A stretch of DNA of 64,000 bases from assembly GCA_021521415.1 (NCBI GenBank), contig JAIQDT010005781.1:62001-126000 (forward strand), given 5' to 3'. The translations under genes were made by a program, and so were the position numbers. This DNA is from Bidens hawaiensis (taxonomy: Eukaryota; Streptophyta; Magnoliopsida; Asterales; Asteraceae). Under the pieces are notes generated by a model. It was not told where the DNA came from. It made no database searches and saw only the letters and a program-made list of their open reading frames with translations. Positions 33,017 to 43,934 of the stretch are shown in pieces (within the stretch, counting starts at the first letter, position 1; each line of letters begins with the position of its first letter).

Positions 33017-33236
33017 TTCGATCGAATAGGAACACGTTCGATCGAATAGGCACACGTTCGATCGAATAGACACACGTTCGATCGAATAGACACACGTTCG
33101 ATCGAATAGACACACGTTCGATCGAATAGACACACGTTCGATCGAATAGACACACGTTCGATCGAATAGACACACGTTCGATCGAATAGACACGCGTTCG
33201 ATCGAATAGGCACACGTTCGATCGAATACAAAACTC
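33017..33236. repeat. Eleven 20-bp repeats carrying TTCGATCGAA in the Tekay 3' LTR
   Basis: The unit TTCGATCGAATAGACACACG is repeated with exact 20-bp phasing from 33017, with few substitutions. Diverged TTCGATCGA words continue to 33360. The second copy is at 40291-40510. There are no unique spacers, so it is not CRISPR. Confidence 0.93.
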
Positions 33237-33760
33237 ATTCGATCGAATGAGTTGGAGACCATTCGGTTGCTTCCCTATTCGATCGACTGGACTTGTTCGA
33301 TCTACACATTCGATCGAATGGACTGATTCGATCGACTGGTTCGATCGAATGAGTCTGATTCGACTCCTTCAAGCTGGCGACGGAGAAACTCACGGGTTTT
33401 CCAGATTTTCCAGATTTTTGACCCAAAAACGAAGTTTTTGACATGGAAATGTTCGGGATTGAAAGGGCTATCGATTCCTAGTACTTTTAAACACAAAAGC
33501 TTGCATTTTGACACCAAAACAAGGCGGTTTTTGACCCGAAAACTCAAGTTACGTTTTTGCTCGATTTGAGGCCGAAATGGTTATGAAAACGGATGATTTT
33601 CGAGAGGGACTTACCAAAAACGACTAGGAACAAGATTGTGAACTCGGATCGGCGATTTGAGAACTTTCTCTCTCTAGTTTCTCTCTCTAGAATTGAGAGT
33701 GTTTGGGTGGGTGTAAGTGAAGGAAGATGGTGAAAATGGTGGATGTGTCAAGAAATTTCG

Positions 33761-33768
33761 TTTATATA
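33761..33768 (-). promoter_or_regulatory. Tekay LTR TATA box (3' LTR copy)
   Basis: On - it reads TATATAAA, just downstream of the repeat-poor end of U3. The 5' LTR copy, which would drive the element, is at 41035-41042. Confidence 0.55.
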
Positions 33769-33981
33769 CTACGGGTTTGGTTAGGCTCGGGTTGGCTTCC
33801 TACGGGTCGAGACAGGCCGAGTTCATAAAATAACTAAGCCCAAGACCCGTTCCTTACTCGACATTAAATAACTAAAACGTGAAATTACTAAACATAACTT
33901 TCTTTTATTTATCAATATAAAAATTTTAGGATGTTACAAGTCTTCCTCCCTTAAAGAGGTTTCGTCCCCGAAACCTAACTA

Positions 33982-36960
33982 TTACATAAACAAACTAGGG
34001 TAAAACTTGCGCATCTCATCCTCGACTTCCCAAGTAGCATCCGATCCCTTGCGGTGTTTCCATATCACTTTGACCAAGGGTATAATCTTGTGACGAAGCT
34101 GCTTCTCCTTGCGATCAACGATCTTTATCGGTTGCTCGATGTAGTTCAATTGCTCATCAACCTCGATGTCCATTAAGGGCACGTGAGACGTGTCATCAGC
34201 TAGACACTTCCTCAGATGAGAAACATGGAAGGTTGAATGAATTCCTTCTAACTCATCGGGTAAATCCAGTTTGTAAGCTACTTTACCCACACGCTTTACA
34301 ATCTTGAACGGTCCGATGTACCTCGGACTCAACTTTCCTCTTTTCCTAAAACGGATAATCCCCTTCCAAGGCGAGACCTTAAGCATCACATAGTCGCCAA
34401 CGTTAAACTCAATTGGTCGTCGCCGCTTATCTGCATAAGACTTTTGTCTGTCTTGAGCGGCTTTCATTCTTGCTTTGATCTGATCGAACTTTGAAGACGT
34501 TTCCTGAACCACTTCTATACTTCCCATTTCCTTCTGACCAATCTCACCCCAACACACCGGGGTTCTACATCGTCTACCGTACAGCATCTCAAACGGTGGC
34601 ATACCAATACTCGAATGGTAACTGTTGTTATAGGAGAACTCTGCCAGATGCAGATGATCATCCCAACTTCCACCAAAGTCTAAAACGCAAGCACGTAGCA
34701 TATCCTCAAGGGTTTGGATCGTCCTTTCAGACTGTCCATCGGTTTGAGGATGATACGCCGTACTGATGTTCAACCTCGTCCCCATAGCTTCATGAAATTT
34801 CTTCCAGAACCTCGAAGTAAACCGTGTATCCCTATCAGACACGATCGATAACGGTACTCCATGCTTGGTTACAATTTCTTTAATGAACAAGCTTGCTAAC
34901 GTTTCTGACGAGATGGCCTCTCGTATGGGCAGAAAGTGAGCACTCTTGGTCAAACGGTCCACAATCACCCAGATGGTATCATGTTGCTTAGCTGTACGAG
35001 GTAGCTTAGTTACGAAATCCATGGTGATGTGTTCCCATTTCCACTCAGGTATCTCTAGCGGTTGCATCTTCCCATAAGGCTTTTGGTGTTCGGCTTTGAC
35101 TTGTAAGCAAGTTAAGCACTTACCAACATAATCCACTACATCGTTCTTCATTCCTGGCCACCAGTAATCTCTTTTCAGGTCTTGGTACATCTTTGTAGTT
35201 CCTGGATGGATTGAGTACCTTGACTTATGAGCTTCATCTAAGATTCGACTTCTAAGATCACCATGGCGTGGGATCCACATACGGTCGAACCTTGTCTTAA
35301 CTCCATGAGTGTTTTCCATCAACTCATCTTGCTGACCATAAATCCTTTCTTTCTTTACTAACCCTTCGTCTACTAACACTTCTGACTGCACTTTGATGAT
35401 TTCTTCAAAAAGACTTGAGTTCATGATCAACTTGTATGACTTCACTGTTGCAAGGACTTCCTCATTCTTACGGCTTAACGCATCAGCGACCACGTTAGCT
35501 TTACCGGGGTAATACTTAATCTCACAGTCGTAATCCTTTATCAATTCTAACCATCTTCTCTGCCTCATGTTCAATTCTTTCTGCTCGAAGAAGTACTTTA
35601 AACTCTTATGATCGGTATAGATAGTACACTTAGTACCGTACAGATAATGCCTCCATATCTTAAGAGCATGCACTACAGCTGCTAACTCCAGATCATGCGT
35701 CGGATAAGTACTTTCATGGACCTTCAACTGTCTAGACGCGTAAGCTATCACCTTCCCTCGTTGCATCAACACGCAACCTAACCCTTGATGCGAGGCATCA
35801 GCGCAAACAACAAAATCCTCGTCACCATCGGGTAAAGTAAGGATTGGAGCTTGCGTGAGTCTCTTCTTCAATTCTTCAAAGGCTTCTTCTTGAAATTTCC
35901 CCCAGCTGAATACTATTGACTTTCGGGTCATACCGGTCAGCGGTGCGGCTATCTTGGAGAAACCTTCGATGAATCTCCTATAGTAGCCAGCTAACCCTAG
36001 GAAGCTTCGTATATCGGTCGGATTTTGCGGAGTCTTCCAATTCGTTATTGCTTCAATCTTAGCTGGGTCCACGGTAATCCCCTCCGGATTAACCACATGA
36101 CCTAAAAATTGCACTTCTCTTAACCAGAACGCGCACTTCGAAAACTTGGCGTACAACCTCTCTTTCTTCAGTGTCTCCAATACCTCTCTCAGATGCTCAG
36201 CATGGTCAGACTCATTCTTTGAATAAATCAGTATATCGTCAATGAATACGATAACCGACTTATCCAACATCGGCCGACACACCCTATTCATCATGTCCAT
36301 AAATGCTGCAGGAGCATTGGTTAGACCGAATGACATTACGAGGAACTCGTAGTGTCCATACCGCGTTCGGAACGCTGTCTTAGGGATGTCTGCCTCCTTC
36401 ACCTTTAGCTGATGGTAGCCTGATCTGAGATCTATTCGTGAGAACCAACTTGAACCTTGCAGTTGGTCAAACAGATCATCAATCCTTGGCAAAGGATATC
36501 TATTCTTTACCGTAAGCTTATTCAACTCACGATAGTCTATGCACATTCTCATACTTCCATCCTTCTTTTTCACGAACAATACTGGCGCGCCCCACGGGGA
36601 AACACTCGGTCTGATAAAACCCTTGTCGAGGAGTTCTTGCAGTTGGGACATCAATTCCTTCATCTCGGACGGTGCTAGACGGTAAGGCGCTTTCGCGACG
36701 GGCTGGGCTCCTGGTACTAGATCTATCTGAAATTCTATCTCTCGCTCAGGTGGCAACCCCGGAAGATCCTCAGGGAATACTTCTGGGTAGTCGCGCACAA
36801 TAGGAACATTCTTCATTTCTTTCGTCTCGGCCGTAGCGTTGACAACATACGCCAGGTAAGCACCACACCCTCGCCTTAGCAAACCCTCAGCCTTTATCAT
36901 CGAAATGACATTAAGCCCAGAACTTTCCTTATCACCATAAACCGTTACCCGCGCTACCAT
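33982..36960 (-). CDS. pol: Tekay pol: RT, RNase H, integrase, chromodomain (992 aa)
   Basis: This polyprotein copies and integrates the element. RT (~residues 85-265) has [36 protein letters not shown] and the active site FIDDILIYS. RNase H (~375-490) has [16 protein letters not shown] and [10 protein letters not shown]. The integrase zinc domain (~585-640) has [10 protein letters not shown] and CLTCLQVK. The core (~655-770) has [24 protein letters not shown] and [14 protein letters not shown], all catalytic residues present. A GPF module and a C-terminal chromodomain follow (HVSHLRKCL, then [20 protein letters not shown]). The frame is fully open. In-frame TAA lies 5 codons before ATG 36960, and the frame is +1 relative to gag-protease, overlapping it by 29 nt. 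Confidence 0.93.
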   Translation of the reverse strand: MVARVTVYGDKESSGLNVISMIKAEGLLRRGCGAYLAYVVNATAETKEMKNVPIVRDYPEVFPEDLPGLPPEREIEFQIDLVPGAQPVAKAPYRLAPSEMKELMSQLQELLDKGFIRPSVSPWGAPVLFVKKKDGSMRMCIDYRELNKLTVKNRYPLPRIDDLFDQLQGSSWFSRIDLRSGYHQLKVKEADIPKTAFRTRYGHYEFLVMSFGLTNAPAAFMDMMNRVCRPMLDKSVIVFIDDILIYSKNESDHAEHLREVLETLKKERLYAKFSKCAFWLREVQFLGHVVNPEGITVDPAKIEAITNWKTPQNPTDIRSFLGLAGYYRRFIEGFSKIAAPLTGMTRKSIVFSWGKFQEEAFEELKKRLTQAPILTLPDGDEDFVVCADASHQGLGCVLMQRGKVIAYASRQLKVHESTYPTHDLELAAVVHALKIWRHYLYGTKCTIYTDHKSLKYFFEQKELNMRQRRWLELIKDYDCEIKYYPGKANVVADALSRKNEEVLATVKSYKLIMNSSLFEEIIKVQSEVLVDEGLVKKERIYGQQDELMENTHGVKTRFDRMWIPRHGDLRSRILDEAHKSRYSIHPGTTKMYQDLKRDYWWPGMKNDVVDYVGKCLTCLQVKAEHQKPYGKMQPLEIPEWKWEHITMDFVTKLPRTAKQHDTIWVIVDRLTKSAHFLPIREAISSETLASLFIKEIVTKHGVPLSIVSDRDTRFTSRFWKKFHEAMGTRLNISTAYHPQTDGQSERTIQTLEDMLRACVLDFGGSWDDHLHLAEFSYNNSYHSSIGMPPFEMLYGRRCRTPVCWGEIGQKEMGSIEVVQETSSKFDQIKARMKAAQDRQKSYADKRRRPIEFNVGDYVMLKVSPWKGIIRFRKRGKLSPRYIGPFKIVKRVGKVAYKLDLPDELEGIHSTFHVSHLRKCLADDTSHVPLMDIEVDEQLNYIEQPIKIVDRKEKQLRHKIIPLVKVIWKHRKGSDATWEVEDEMRKFYPSLFM

Positions 36961-38623
36961 CCGATGACTTTAACCTTATAGTCCTACTCCTACATACTAT
37001 CTGAGCCTCAAACTCAGACAACCAATCCATACCCAAAACCACATCGAACCCTCCCAAGGTCATAACGTACAAGGTGATCGGGAACTCATGTCCTTCCAAT
37101 TCTATCTTACAGTTCTTAATCATCTTCGTTATTTTAACCGAAGTGTCACTAGCGGTCTCTACTACAAAAGTTTCGGACACTCGGCAGTCTTTCATTTTAG
37201 CGAGTTTACTAAATGTCGTAGCTACAAAACTTCTATTCGCACCAGAATCAAATAATACTAAAGCAGAAATGCCGTTTACTAGGAACGTACCCGTCACAAC
37301 ATCAGGAATCTGCTTGGCTTGTTCTTGGGTCAGCATGTAGGCTCTAGTTCTTGGCTTAGCTTGATCGGCATCCTTCTTTCTACTACCTCCCGCTTCGCTT
37401 TCGGTACACTCCCTAGCAAAATGACCCGTCTTACCACACTTGTAGCATGCAGGCTTAGAACTGCACTCATGAGCATAATGACCTGCCTTCCCACACTTGT
37501 AGCAAACATTCGACCCAAACTTACATTCTCCGGCATGTATCTTTCCACACTTATGACATGTATCCGAACCCTTTCCCCACCTACACTCACCACTGTGCGC
37601 CTTGCCACAAGTCTTGCACGACCTGTTCTCCCAAACTCTCGGCTGTTTGTTCTTAGGGTTCCACATCTGGGTACCGGGTCGTTTAGCAGGAGCGACCCAT
37701 TTCTTCTCTTTCTTCTCATCTCCCACCACCACATCATCCGCAACCAAGTCTGCATAAACCATTTCTGCGAGTTCGACCGCAGAATCGAAAGTAGTAGGTT
37801 TACTTGTTCTGACTAACATGCGAACTCTCTGCGGTAATCCCCTCACATAACACTTGATCCTTTTTGCCTCAGTGTTGACCATATCGGGCACCAATCTAGA
37901 CATTCGATTGAACTCGGTGGTGTACTCACGATGTGTCATTGCCCCAGCTTTCAAGTTTAAGAATTTCATTTCCGCCCTTTCAACCTCGGCGTCTGCACAG
38001 AACTTCATCATCACTAACTCCTTCAGATCATCCCACCTCATCTCTTTGATCTCTTCGCGGGTCTTCCTCTGCTCCACACTCTCCCACCAATACGTAGCCT
38101 CGTCTACGAATGACTGAGTAGCATACCCCACAGCTTGGTCGGGGCGGCATTCGCTAATGCGGATAACCTTGTCCATAGCGGTTATCCATTGGAGAGTAGC
38201 GATTGCGTCACCCAACCCGGTCAGCTTTGGCGGGTCGCATCCTTTGAAGGACTTATAGCTGCACCCACCTTGTCCTCTTCTCCTATCATCGACTTTCACA
38301 GACCTATCCCCACTCGAGGCCCCTCTTTCACCTTCCCCATCCTTCCTACCATCACCACCCGCCCCTTCAGCGGTTCGTTCACGGCTTCCAGCAGACCCTT
38401 CGGGATTCAGGTTCTTCACAGCAGCAACCACAGCCTGAACAATGGCTGCTTGAACTGCAGGGCTAAGTTGAACTTCTTCGTTGTTGTTTTGGTCTCCTCC
38501 AGCTGCGCTTCCTTCATCTTCGGTGTGGGAAGCTTCTTCTACCGAGGGTTGCCGGACAAGACGAGGCCTGCCACGACGTCCAGCGCGACCCCCAGTTCCA
38601 ACAAATTCTCCAGCTCCCGCCAT
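36932..38623 (-). CDS. gag: Tekay gag with protease (563 aa from the chosen ATG)
   Basis: I chose ATG 38623 ([20 protein letters not shown]); an upstream in-frame ATG at 38662 adds 13 residues. The N-terminal basic segment is followed by the capsid-like retrotransposon gag domain (~150-300: [33 protein letters not shown]). Four Cys/His boxes follow: two short ones ([24 protein letters not shown]) and two canonical CX2CX4HX4C knuckles ([28 protein letters not shown]). The aspartic protease is near the end ([12 protein letters not shown], then [14 protein letters not shown]). The stop falls where related Tekay elements usually continue into RT, so a frameshift or re-initiation is needed for pol. 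Confidence 0.9.
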   Translation of the reverse strand: MAGAGEFVGTGGRAGRRGRPRLVRQPSVEEASHTEDEGSAAGGDQNNNEEVQLSPAVQAAIVQAVVAAVKNLNPEGSAGSRERTAEGAGGDGRKDGEGERGASSGDRSVKVDDRRRGQGGCSYKSFKGCDPPKLTGLGDAIATLQWITAMDKVIRISECRPDQAVGYATQSFVDEATYWWESVEQRKTREEIKEMRWDDLKELVMMKFCADAEVERAEMKFLNLKAGAMTHREYTTEFNRMSRLVPDMVNTEAKRIKCYVRGLPQRVRMLVRTSKPTTFDSAVELAEMVYADLVADDVVVGDEKKEKKWVAPAKRPGTQMWNPKNKQPRVWENRSCKTCGKAHSGECRWGKGSDTCHKCGKIHAGECKFGSNVCYKCGKAGHYAHECSSKPACYKCGKTGHFARECTESEAGGSRKKDADQAKPRTRAYMLTQEQAKQIPDVVTGTFLVNGISALVLFDSGANRSFVATTFSKLAKMKDCRVSETFVVETASDTSVKITKMIKNCKIELEGHEFPITLYVMTLGGFDVVLGMDWLSEFEAQIVCRSRTIRLKSSDGSAGNGLW

Positions 38624-39013
38624 TAGTATTCTACAAGGGAAAACACAAACATCATCACTCAAAGAACTATTTAGTACAAGGATAGTAAGGCTAACAGGTA
38701 ATAACAGTGGCCAGTTGTGATTAGCTGATCACGTTACTTTCCGTGTCCTATACACTTCCCTTTATGAGTCCATTTGTGCTGGTTCTACTTAAGCAGTTTG
38801 TCAAATTAAACCATCAATTATTCCTGTCCCTACCGTTCACATATCTTTCCTTTCTCATTAACAAATATCTTTTAATCCTACACCATACCTTTACTGATCT
38901 TGCTTGGGCAACACATGGCATTCTTGAACTGGCATCTTCTTTCTTTTCTTACTTAAATCCCATTCTCTGTTCGAGTCTAAGCATGTAGGATGCTTAAATC
39001 TCTCGAACTTTGC

Positions 39014-39026
39014 TCTGATACCAACT
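39014..39026 (-). promoter_or_regulatory. Primer-binding site of the Tekay element
   Basis: On -, immediately after the 5' LTR and one base, TGGTATCAGAGC is complementary to the 3' end of plant initiator tRNA-Met. Confidence 0.85.
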
Positions 39027-41212
39027 TGTAAGGCCCCGATACCGGTAACCCTACTTTCGTGTTGGATTTACTCATAAACACAGTTCTAAATATCAGAGTT
39101 AATTAAAACATTTATGCGGAATATAAAACTTTCATTAAACATTACATAATTCATAACTTGTCTCAAAACATTCATTGTCTTTCACATTAAAGCATTAAAG
39201 TTAACACATCACAATCTTCAGATGCCAGATTCTTGTTCAGTGCCATGTGTCTCCTCAAGCGAGCTGCCTCATCCTACTCACCTGTGTGCATACTAAAAGT
39301 CAGCTACGCTGAGTGAGTTCTAGATAATCACATAATCATACCATTTACATAACGTTATATTCATACTTTCATATTTTCATACTTCCTTACTTTCTTACTT
39401 TCATTCATACTTTCATACTTTCTTACTTTCTTACTTTCATATCTTACGTTATAAAGAGCACTACGCCCTACATTCCTCGAGTATTGTTAGGGCTCGGTAC
39501 CCTCCTTCCTCGAGTATTATTAGGGCTCGGTACCCTCCTTCCTCGAGTATTATTAGGGCTCGGTACCCTCCTTCCTCGAGTATTATTAGGGCTCGGTACC
39601 CTCCTTCCTCGAGTATTATTAGGGCTCGGTACCCTTTTCATAACCATACAACCATACATTATCATTTCTTTCTTTTATTATCCTTATCACATTCATACAC
39701 ATAAGCATACATATCATACTTACCTTAACTTAGCATTACAACCTGACAGTACGTGCAATATCCGAAGATCGTTCACGTACCATCAAGCAATCATTCACAC
39801 ATATCACATCATTCACATAAGGCATACACTTATCTCTTAGGATAAGCGTATTAACAAACATATTGAGTATGCACACAGCCCCGAAAACATGACACATAAA
39901 TGGGGCTAGAAACTCACCTGGATCCTGTTACGCTCGCCGCTGATCGTAATTCCTTTCTTTAACTGGGCTCGGCTAACTGTATAATATTTACACATATCAA
40001 TTAACTACTGCTACTCGTTTGTATTTCTATCTATATATGACCCACAACGAACGGGGGTCCGGGGGCAGCGCCCCTGGCAGCGGGGTTCTAGGGGCGGCAG
40101 CCCCTAGCGGGGTCCAAGGGGCAGAGCCCCTGGCTGGGGTTAAGCTGCCAGGTCAGCTTGGAAAAATTTTATTTTCGATAACTGCCTTAACACATTTTCC
40201 ATTAGGTTTTTAATTTATTTTATAAACGAACTTCGCTTCAGGCGAAGTTAAACCTTAGGCGAACTTGGAAACAGCTTGGTTCTGGCTTGATTCGATCGAA
40301 TAGGAACACGTTCGATCGAATAGGCACACGTTCGATCGAATAGACACACGTTCGATCGAATAGACACACGTTCGATCGAATAGACACACGTTCGATCGAA
40401 TAGACACACGTTCGATCGAATAGACACACGTTCGATCGAATAGACACACGTTCGATCGAATAGACACGCGTTCGATCGAATAGGCACACGTTCGATCGAA
40501 TACAAAACTCATTCGATCGAATGAGTTGGAGACCATTCGGTTGCTTCCCTATTCGATCGACTGGACTTGTTCGATCTACACATTCGATCGAATGGACTGA
40601 TTCGATCGACTGGTTCGATCGAATGAGTCTGATTCGACTCCTTCAAGCTGGCGACGGAGAAACTCACGGGTTTTCCAGATTTTCCAGATTTTTGACCCAA
40701 AAACGAAGTTTTTGACATGGAAATGTTCGGGATTGAAAGGGCTATCGATTCCTAGTACTTTTAAACACAAAAGCTTGCATTTTGACACCAAAACAAGGCG
40801 GTTTTTGACCCGAAAACTCAAGTTACGTTTTTGCTCGATTTGAGGCCGAAATGGTTATGAAAACGGATGATTTTCGAGAGGGACTTACCAAAAACGACTA
40901 GGAACAAGATTGTGAACTCGGATCGGCGATTTGAGAACTTTCTCTCTCTAGTTTCTCTCTCTAGAATTGAGAGTGTTTGGGTGGGTGTAAGTGAAGGAAG
41001 ATGGTGAAAATGGTGGATGTGTCAAGAAATTTCGTTTATATACTACGGGTTTGGTTAGGCTCGGGTTGGCTTCCTACGGGTCGAGACAGGCCGAGTTCAT
41101 AAAATAACTAAGCCCAAGACCCGTTCCTTACTCGACATTAAATAACTAAAACGTGAAATTACTAAACATAACTTTCTTTTATTTATCAATATAAAAATTT
41201 TAGGATGTTACA
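39027..41212 (-). mobile_element. 5' LTR of the Tekay element
   Basis: 2186 bp, near-identical to 31753-33938 at a constant offset of 7274. It carries the same arrays: 33-bp units at 39473-39634, GC hairpins at 40053-40140, and 20-bp units at 40291-40510. The TATA box is at 41035-41042. Confidence 0.93.
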
Positions 41213-41217
41213 AGGCT

Positions 41218-41687
41218 TTGTTAAGATCCTTGATGTCTATACACATGCGCCACGAGCCATTACTCTTAGGGACCATTACTAGGTTTGCAACCCAAGTTTG
41301 GTACTGGATCTCGCGAATGATCCCTGCGTGTAATAAGTCCTGGACTTGCTCGTTCATGGCTTTAGTTTGCTTGGGCCCCATTTTCCTCTTTTTCTAAACG
41401 ATCAGCGTTTACGCCGGGTTGACCCTTAGCCGATGTTCAAATATATCTCTTGGGACGCCTGTCATGTCTGAAGGTGTCCTAGCGAAAATATCTATGTTAT
41501 TAATTAGCAGTTACTTCAAAAAAGATCCACACTGTCTCCAAAATGGTTGCCCCGATGGTAACAGTCTGTTCAGGATACCTTGGGTTAACAACACATTTTT
41601 CTGGCTCCGTCCGCGCCACATTCTTGCGAACTTTCACGGGTTTCGACCCTTCCATCGCATATCAATGTTTATTAACCTGGATGATGG
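41218..41687 (-). pseudogene. Upstream half of Tat-element RT, interrupted by the Tekay insertion
   Basis: On - near 41400-41218 I read EEVQDLLHAG-like sequence, then IIREIQYQTWVANLVMVPKS and WRMCIDIKDLNKA, the RT fingers. Nested DNA starts right after this. Stops occur further upstream. The RT continues at 31752. Confidence 0.7.
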
Positions 41688-42176
41688 CTATCCCAGTCTT
41701 GTGGGTGCGCCGACTGCACCATGTGATGTTGATGGATTGGTATTGAAGTCGCAAATTTCTTCGCGCCCCAAAACGATATCATGTTTGGACCTTGCGGGGA
41801 GGACTAAAAACTTAACTTCATCAGTCCTCGTATGAATTCCATCATTGAGTGTGACTAGAAACGTTATGACCCCTTTAGGATACATAACTTCATACTGGAA
41901 CCCGGAGACGGGGGCGTGGACGAGTTTTAAACGTGTTCTATCTTCATCCTCCAGATGCTCAAAGCATTGTTCGTACATTATATCGGATGTGCTTCCAGTT
42001 TCAAAGAAGACGTACTGGGACCAATAGTGTCCGAACAAAGCCGTAATAATCAAAGGCTGTTTCATACATGGGCCTCCCTTCACCATAACGACTGGTTCGT
42101 TTTTACATTCATCATCGTCAGTCTCTGTCCTCTTGTTTCTATGAGCTGGTCCGCCCTGAATCATATGAACGTTCAA
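41688..42176 (-). pseudogene. Tat-element protease region
   Basis: An open segment contains the aspartic-protease core SQYVFFETGSTSDIMYEQCF. The expected catalytic Asp of D(T/S)G is Glu here, which should inactivate it. Further on, FLVLPARSKHDIVLGREEI is the flap and second conserved segment (usually YNxILGR). It follows gag in the order expected and is one frame of a broken polyprotein. Confidence 0.7.
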
Positions 42177-42180
42177 GTCT

Positions 42181-42453
42181 TTAATCTGTTTTTTTTGGCG
42201 AACCTTTATCTGCTGGAGCTGCGTGCTTTCGTGGACCTTGTCTCTTGTTGTTTAGCAGATGTTCAATCTTGCCAGACTTGATTGAGGATTCAATCTCGTT
42301 TCTCAGGCTCATACATTCATTCGTGTCATGCCCGATATCATCGTGAAACATGCAACGATTGCTTGGGTTCATGTTCGCCCGCCTGGCTAATGGTTGTGGC
42401 TTCCTGAACTCAATATTTTTCGTACTCAGTATTTTCGACGGAGTCTTATTCAA
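42181..42453 (-). pseudogene. Tat-element gag C-terminal part with zinc-knuckle-like motif
   Basis: CMFHDDIGHDTNEC is the CxxFHxxxGHxTxxC motif usual in Tat/Athila gags, where it substitutes for the canonical knuckle. Basic residues follow. Confidence 0.7.
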
Positions 42454-42590
42454 GGGGTTCCAATTTTGTTGCTCATGTTTCCCCGCCTTTCGATATTTTT
42501 GCTTCTGGCCAATTAATGACCTAGCATCAAACTGTTTGGAAGAGCTTTCTAGGGGTTGAATTCTGGACTAAATCGAACCCCTCTCTTAGG

Positions 42591-42947
42591 CTAGGTGTTC
42601 TTAGACTCAACTTTCGTATTCTGTTTTGACGTCTCCAGCCCCAACAGTTTTTTAGTAGCCGCGAAAACTTTGGCCGCGGACATGATATCATCCCATGTCC
42701 AGGGCATTCTGTCTCTTCCAGTAAGGCAGCGGATCAAGTCAGGACTCCGCACGTTCAGCCTAAAAGCCCCACGCAACATATCTTTGCTTATTCCACCAAT
42801 GTTTAAGCTTTCATTGTTAAACCTGGTGATAAAGTTTTCCACCAACTCGTTATCCCGGCGGACGACGCTCAGGATCTCTGAGGGGTCGCGCGTGTGAACC
42901 ATTCTCTCACTACCCCAGTCAATGTTAATGCGAACATATGACACCAA
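42591..42947 (-). pseudogene. Tat-element gag, central domain
   Basis: RRDNELVENFITRFNNESLN, followed by LRGAFRLNVRSPDL and MPWTWDDIMSAAKVFA, is the C-terminal half of the plant retrotransposon gag domain. The N-terminal half at ~42950-43340 is in broken frames. Confidence 0.75.
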
Positions 42948-43599
42948 TAAGGTAGTGTTCAGCTACTCACTCCGCCAACCGCGATGAAGTTTAATATGTG
43001 ATCGCTTGGATCAGTCATCGCATTATACTTTCCCAAGCAGTGGCGATCCACAGAATGAATTAAGATTTCTCTGCAGACGCAGCAGGTCGGTAGGGTTTGA
43101 TGAAGTCTTCTTCAGCATCACTATAATACTCAGTGTGCTTCACCAGTGTCCGTGGACGGCTGGTACCTCCCCTACTATACTCCCGACTGTCTTCACTTGC
43201 ATAGCCATCATCTTGATAAGCGAAGTCTCTTTTTCCTCGGGAAGCGTGACTAGGATCGTATACAAGCTCGCGGGATGGGGCCCGCTTAGTCTGGCTGCCA
43301 CGACTACCCGCGAGTGGACGGCCCGCTTAATGGGCCACATCTTCCATTTCTGGAAGGTCTTGAGTATGCCTGGCAGCTAGTGGTGGTGAAGGAGGTGGTG
43401 AGTCATAAGTTAGGGTTCTGGCTTGCAACTGGCTATTTCTTACCCTTCTTTCATACTCTTCCTTCAACCTCTGCTTTTCCTGCTGGTACCACTCGTCGGG
43501 AGTATGTGTAGGTTATCCAGATCTGGCTTGGTGGCTGACCCTTATTTCATCACCTTCTAGTCTGGGAAAGTCTCTGGTTCCATCTTCCGAAACCGGAGT

Positions 43600-43863
43600 T
43601 CAAGTGGTCCGGCGAGGTTCAAGGACTTCATATCTTGGGAACTCTCCGGCACTGTCTTCCAGAACTAGAGTTCGAGTGTTCCGACGAGGTGTAGTATCTT
43701 TGGACCTGAGGAACTCTCCCGCTCTATCTTCGAGAACTGGAGTTTGGTTGTTCCAGTGAGGTTCCACCAACATTTGTCCTCCTTCAAGGACTGGGTCATC
43801 AATGGTTTCAACACGTCGGCCTTCCATCGGAGTAACTGTTGGCAATTGTTGGCTCTGACTCAT
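43600..43863 (-). pseudogene. Tat-element gag N-terminal part
   Basis: The ATG at 43863 lies 71 nt after the 5' LTR end, near the PBS. The sequence MSQSQQLPTVTPMEG is followed by repeats of the form TPVLEDRAGEF / LVLEDSAGEF (about 28 residues, 2-3 copies). A stop at ~43600 ends it. It fits the low-complexity gag N-terminus of Tat elements. Confidence 0.6.
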
Positions 43864-43922
43864 CTTTCAGACCACAAGATCTTCAAGAAACCTTTCAAAC
43901 AACCGTAATTCTAGCAAAAATC

Positions 43923-43934
43923 GGATGGCGCCAA
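43923..43934 (-). promoter_or_regulatory. Primer-binding site of the Tat element
   Basis: On -, one base after the LTR, TGGCGCCATCCG starts with the TGG that pairs with tRNA CCA. The donor tRNA is not assigned with confidence. The outer element at 44899 uses the related TGGCACCATCCG. Confidence 0.6.

Larger units (their letters stand above)
31753..33938 (-). mobile_element. 3' LTR of the Tekay element
   Basis: 2186 bp, TG..CA, near-identical to the right LTR. It contains CATACTTTC-type microsatellite DNA (32088-32170), five 33-bp repeats (32199-32360), a GC-rich run of three hairpins (32779-32866), eleven 20-bp repeats (33017-33236), and a TATA box on - at 33761-33768 (TATATAAA). Confidence 0.93.
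31753..41212 (-). mobile_element. Tekay-type chromovirus (Ty3/gypsy), young and nearly intact
   Basis: The LTRs 31753-33938 and 39027-41212 are each exactly 2186 bp, and by eye I found one difference (G/A at 32058 versus 39332). The TSD is AGGCT at 31748-31752 and 41213-41217. On -, the PBS is TGGTATCAGAGC (39014-39025), matching plant initiator tRNA-Met; then gag-protease, pol with chromodomain, and a purine tract (AAGGGAGGAAGAC, 33940-33955). The ORF content, C-terminal chromodomain and LTR length fit the Tekay/Del clade. The insertion splits the RT of the host Tat element. Confidence 0.93.

Noticed and set aside
33017..33236. CRISPR-like array of 20-bp repeats
   Set aside because: The repeat units are contiguous with no unique spacers, occur identically in both LTRs of a plant retrotransposon, and have no cas genes nearby.
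32964..33262. Three overlapping frames with RTCVYSIERVSIRSN-type repeats (also 40238-40536)
   Set aside because: Twenty-bp repeats keep all three frames open; no start context or family match.
37319..38720. Several frames on + across the Tekay gag
   Set aside because: They are antisense shadows of a GC-richer coding region, with no motifs.
39014..39030. tRNA-like sequence (GCTCTGATACCA) read as a tRNA gene end; also 49971-49983
   Set aside because: Only the primer-binding-site complement is present; no cloverleaf can be drawn.
41419..41835. 138-codon frame on + and neighbours at 41845-42281
   Set aside because: They lie opposite the gag-protease-RT of the Tat element and show no protein motif.
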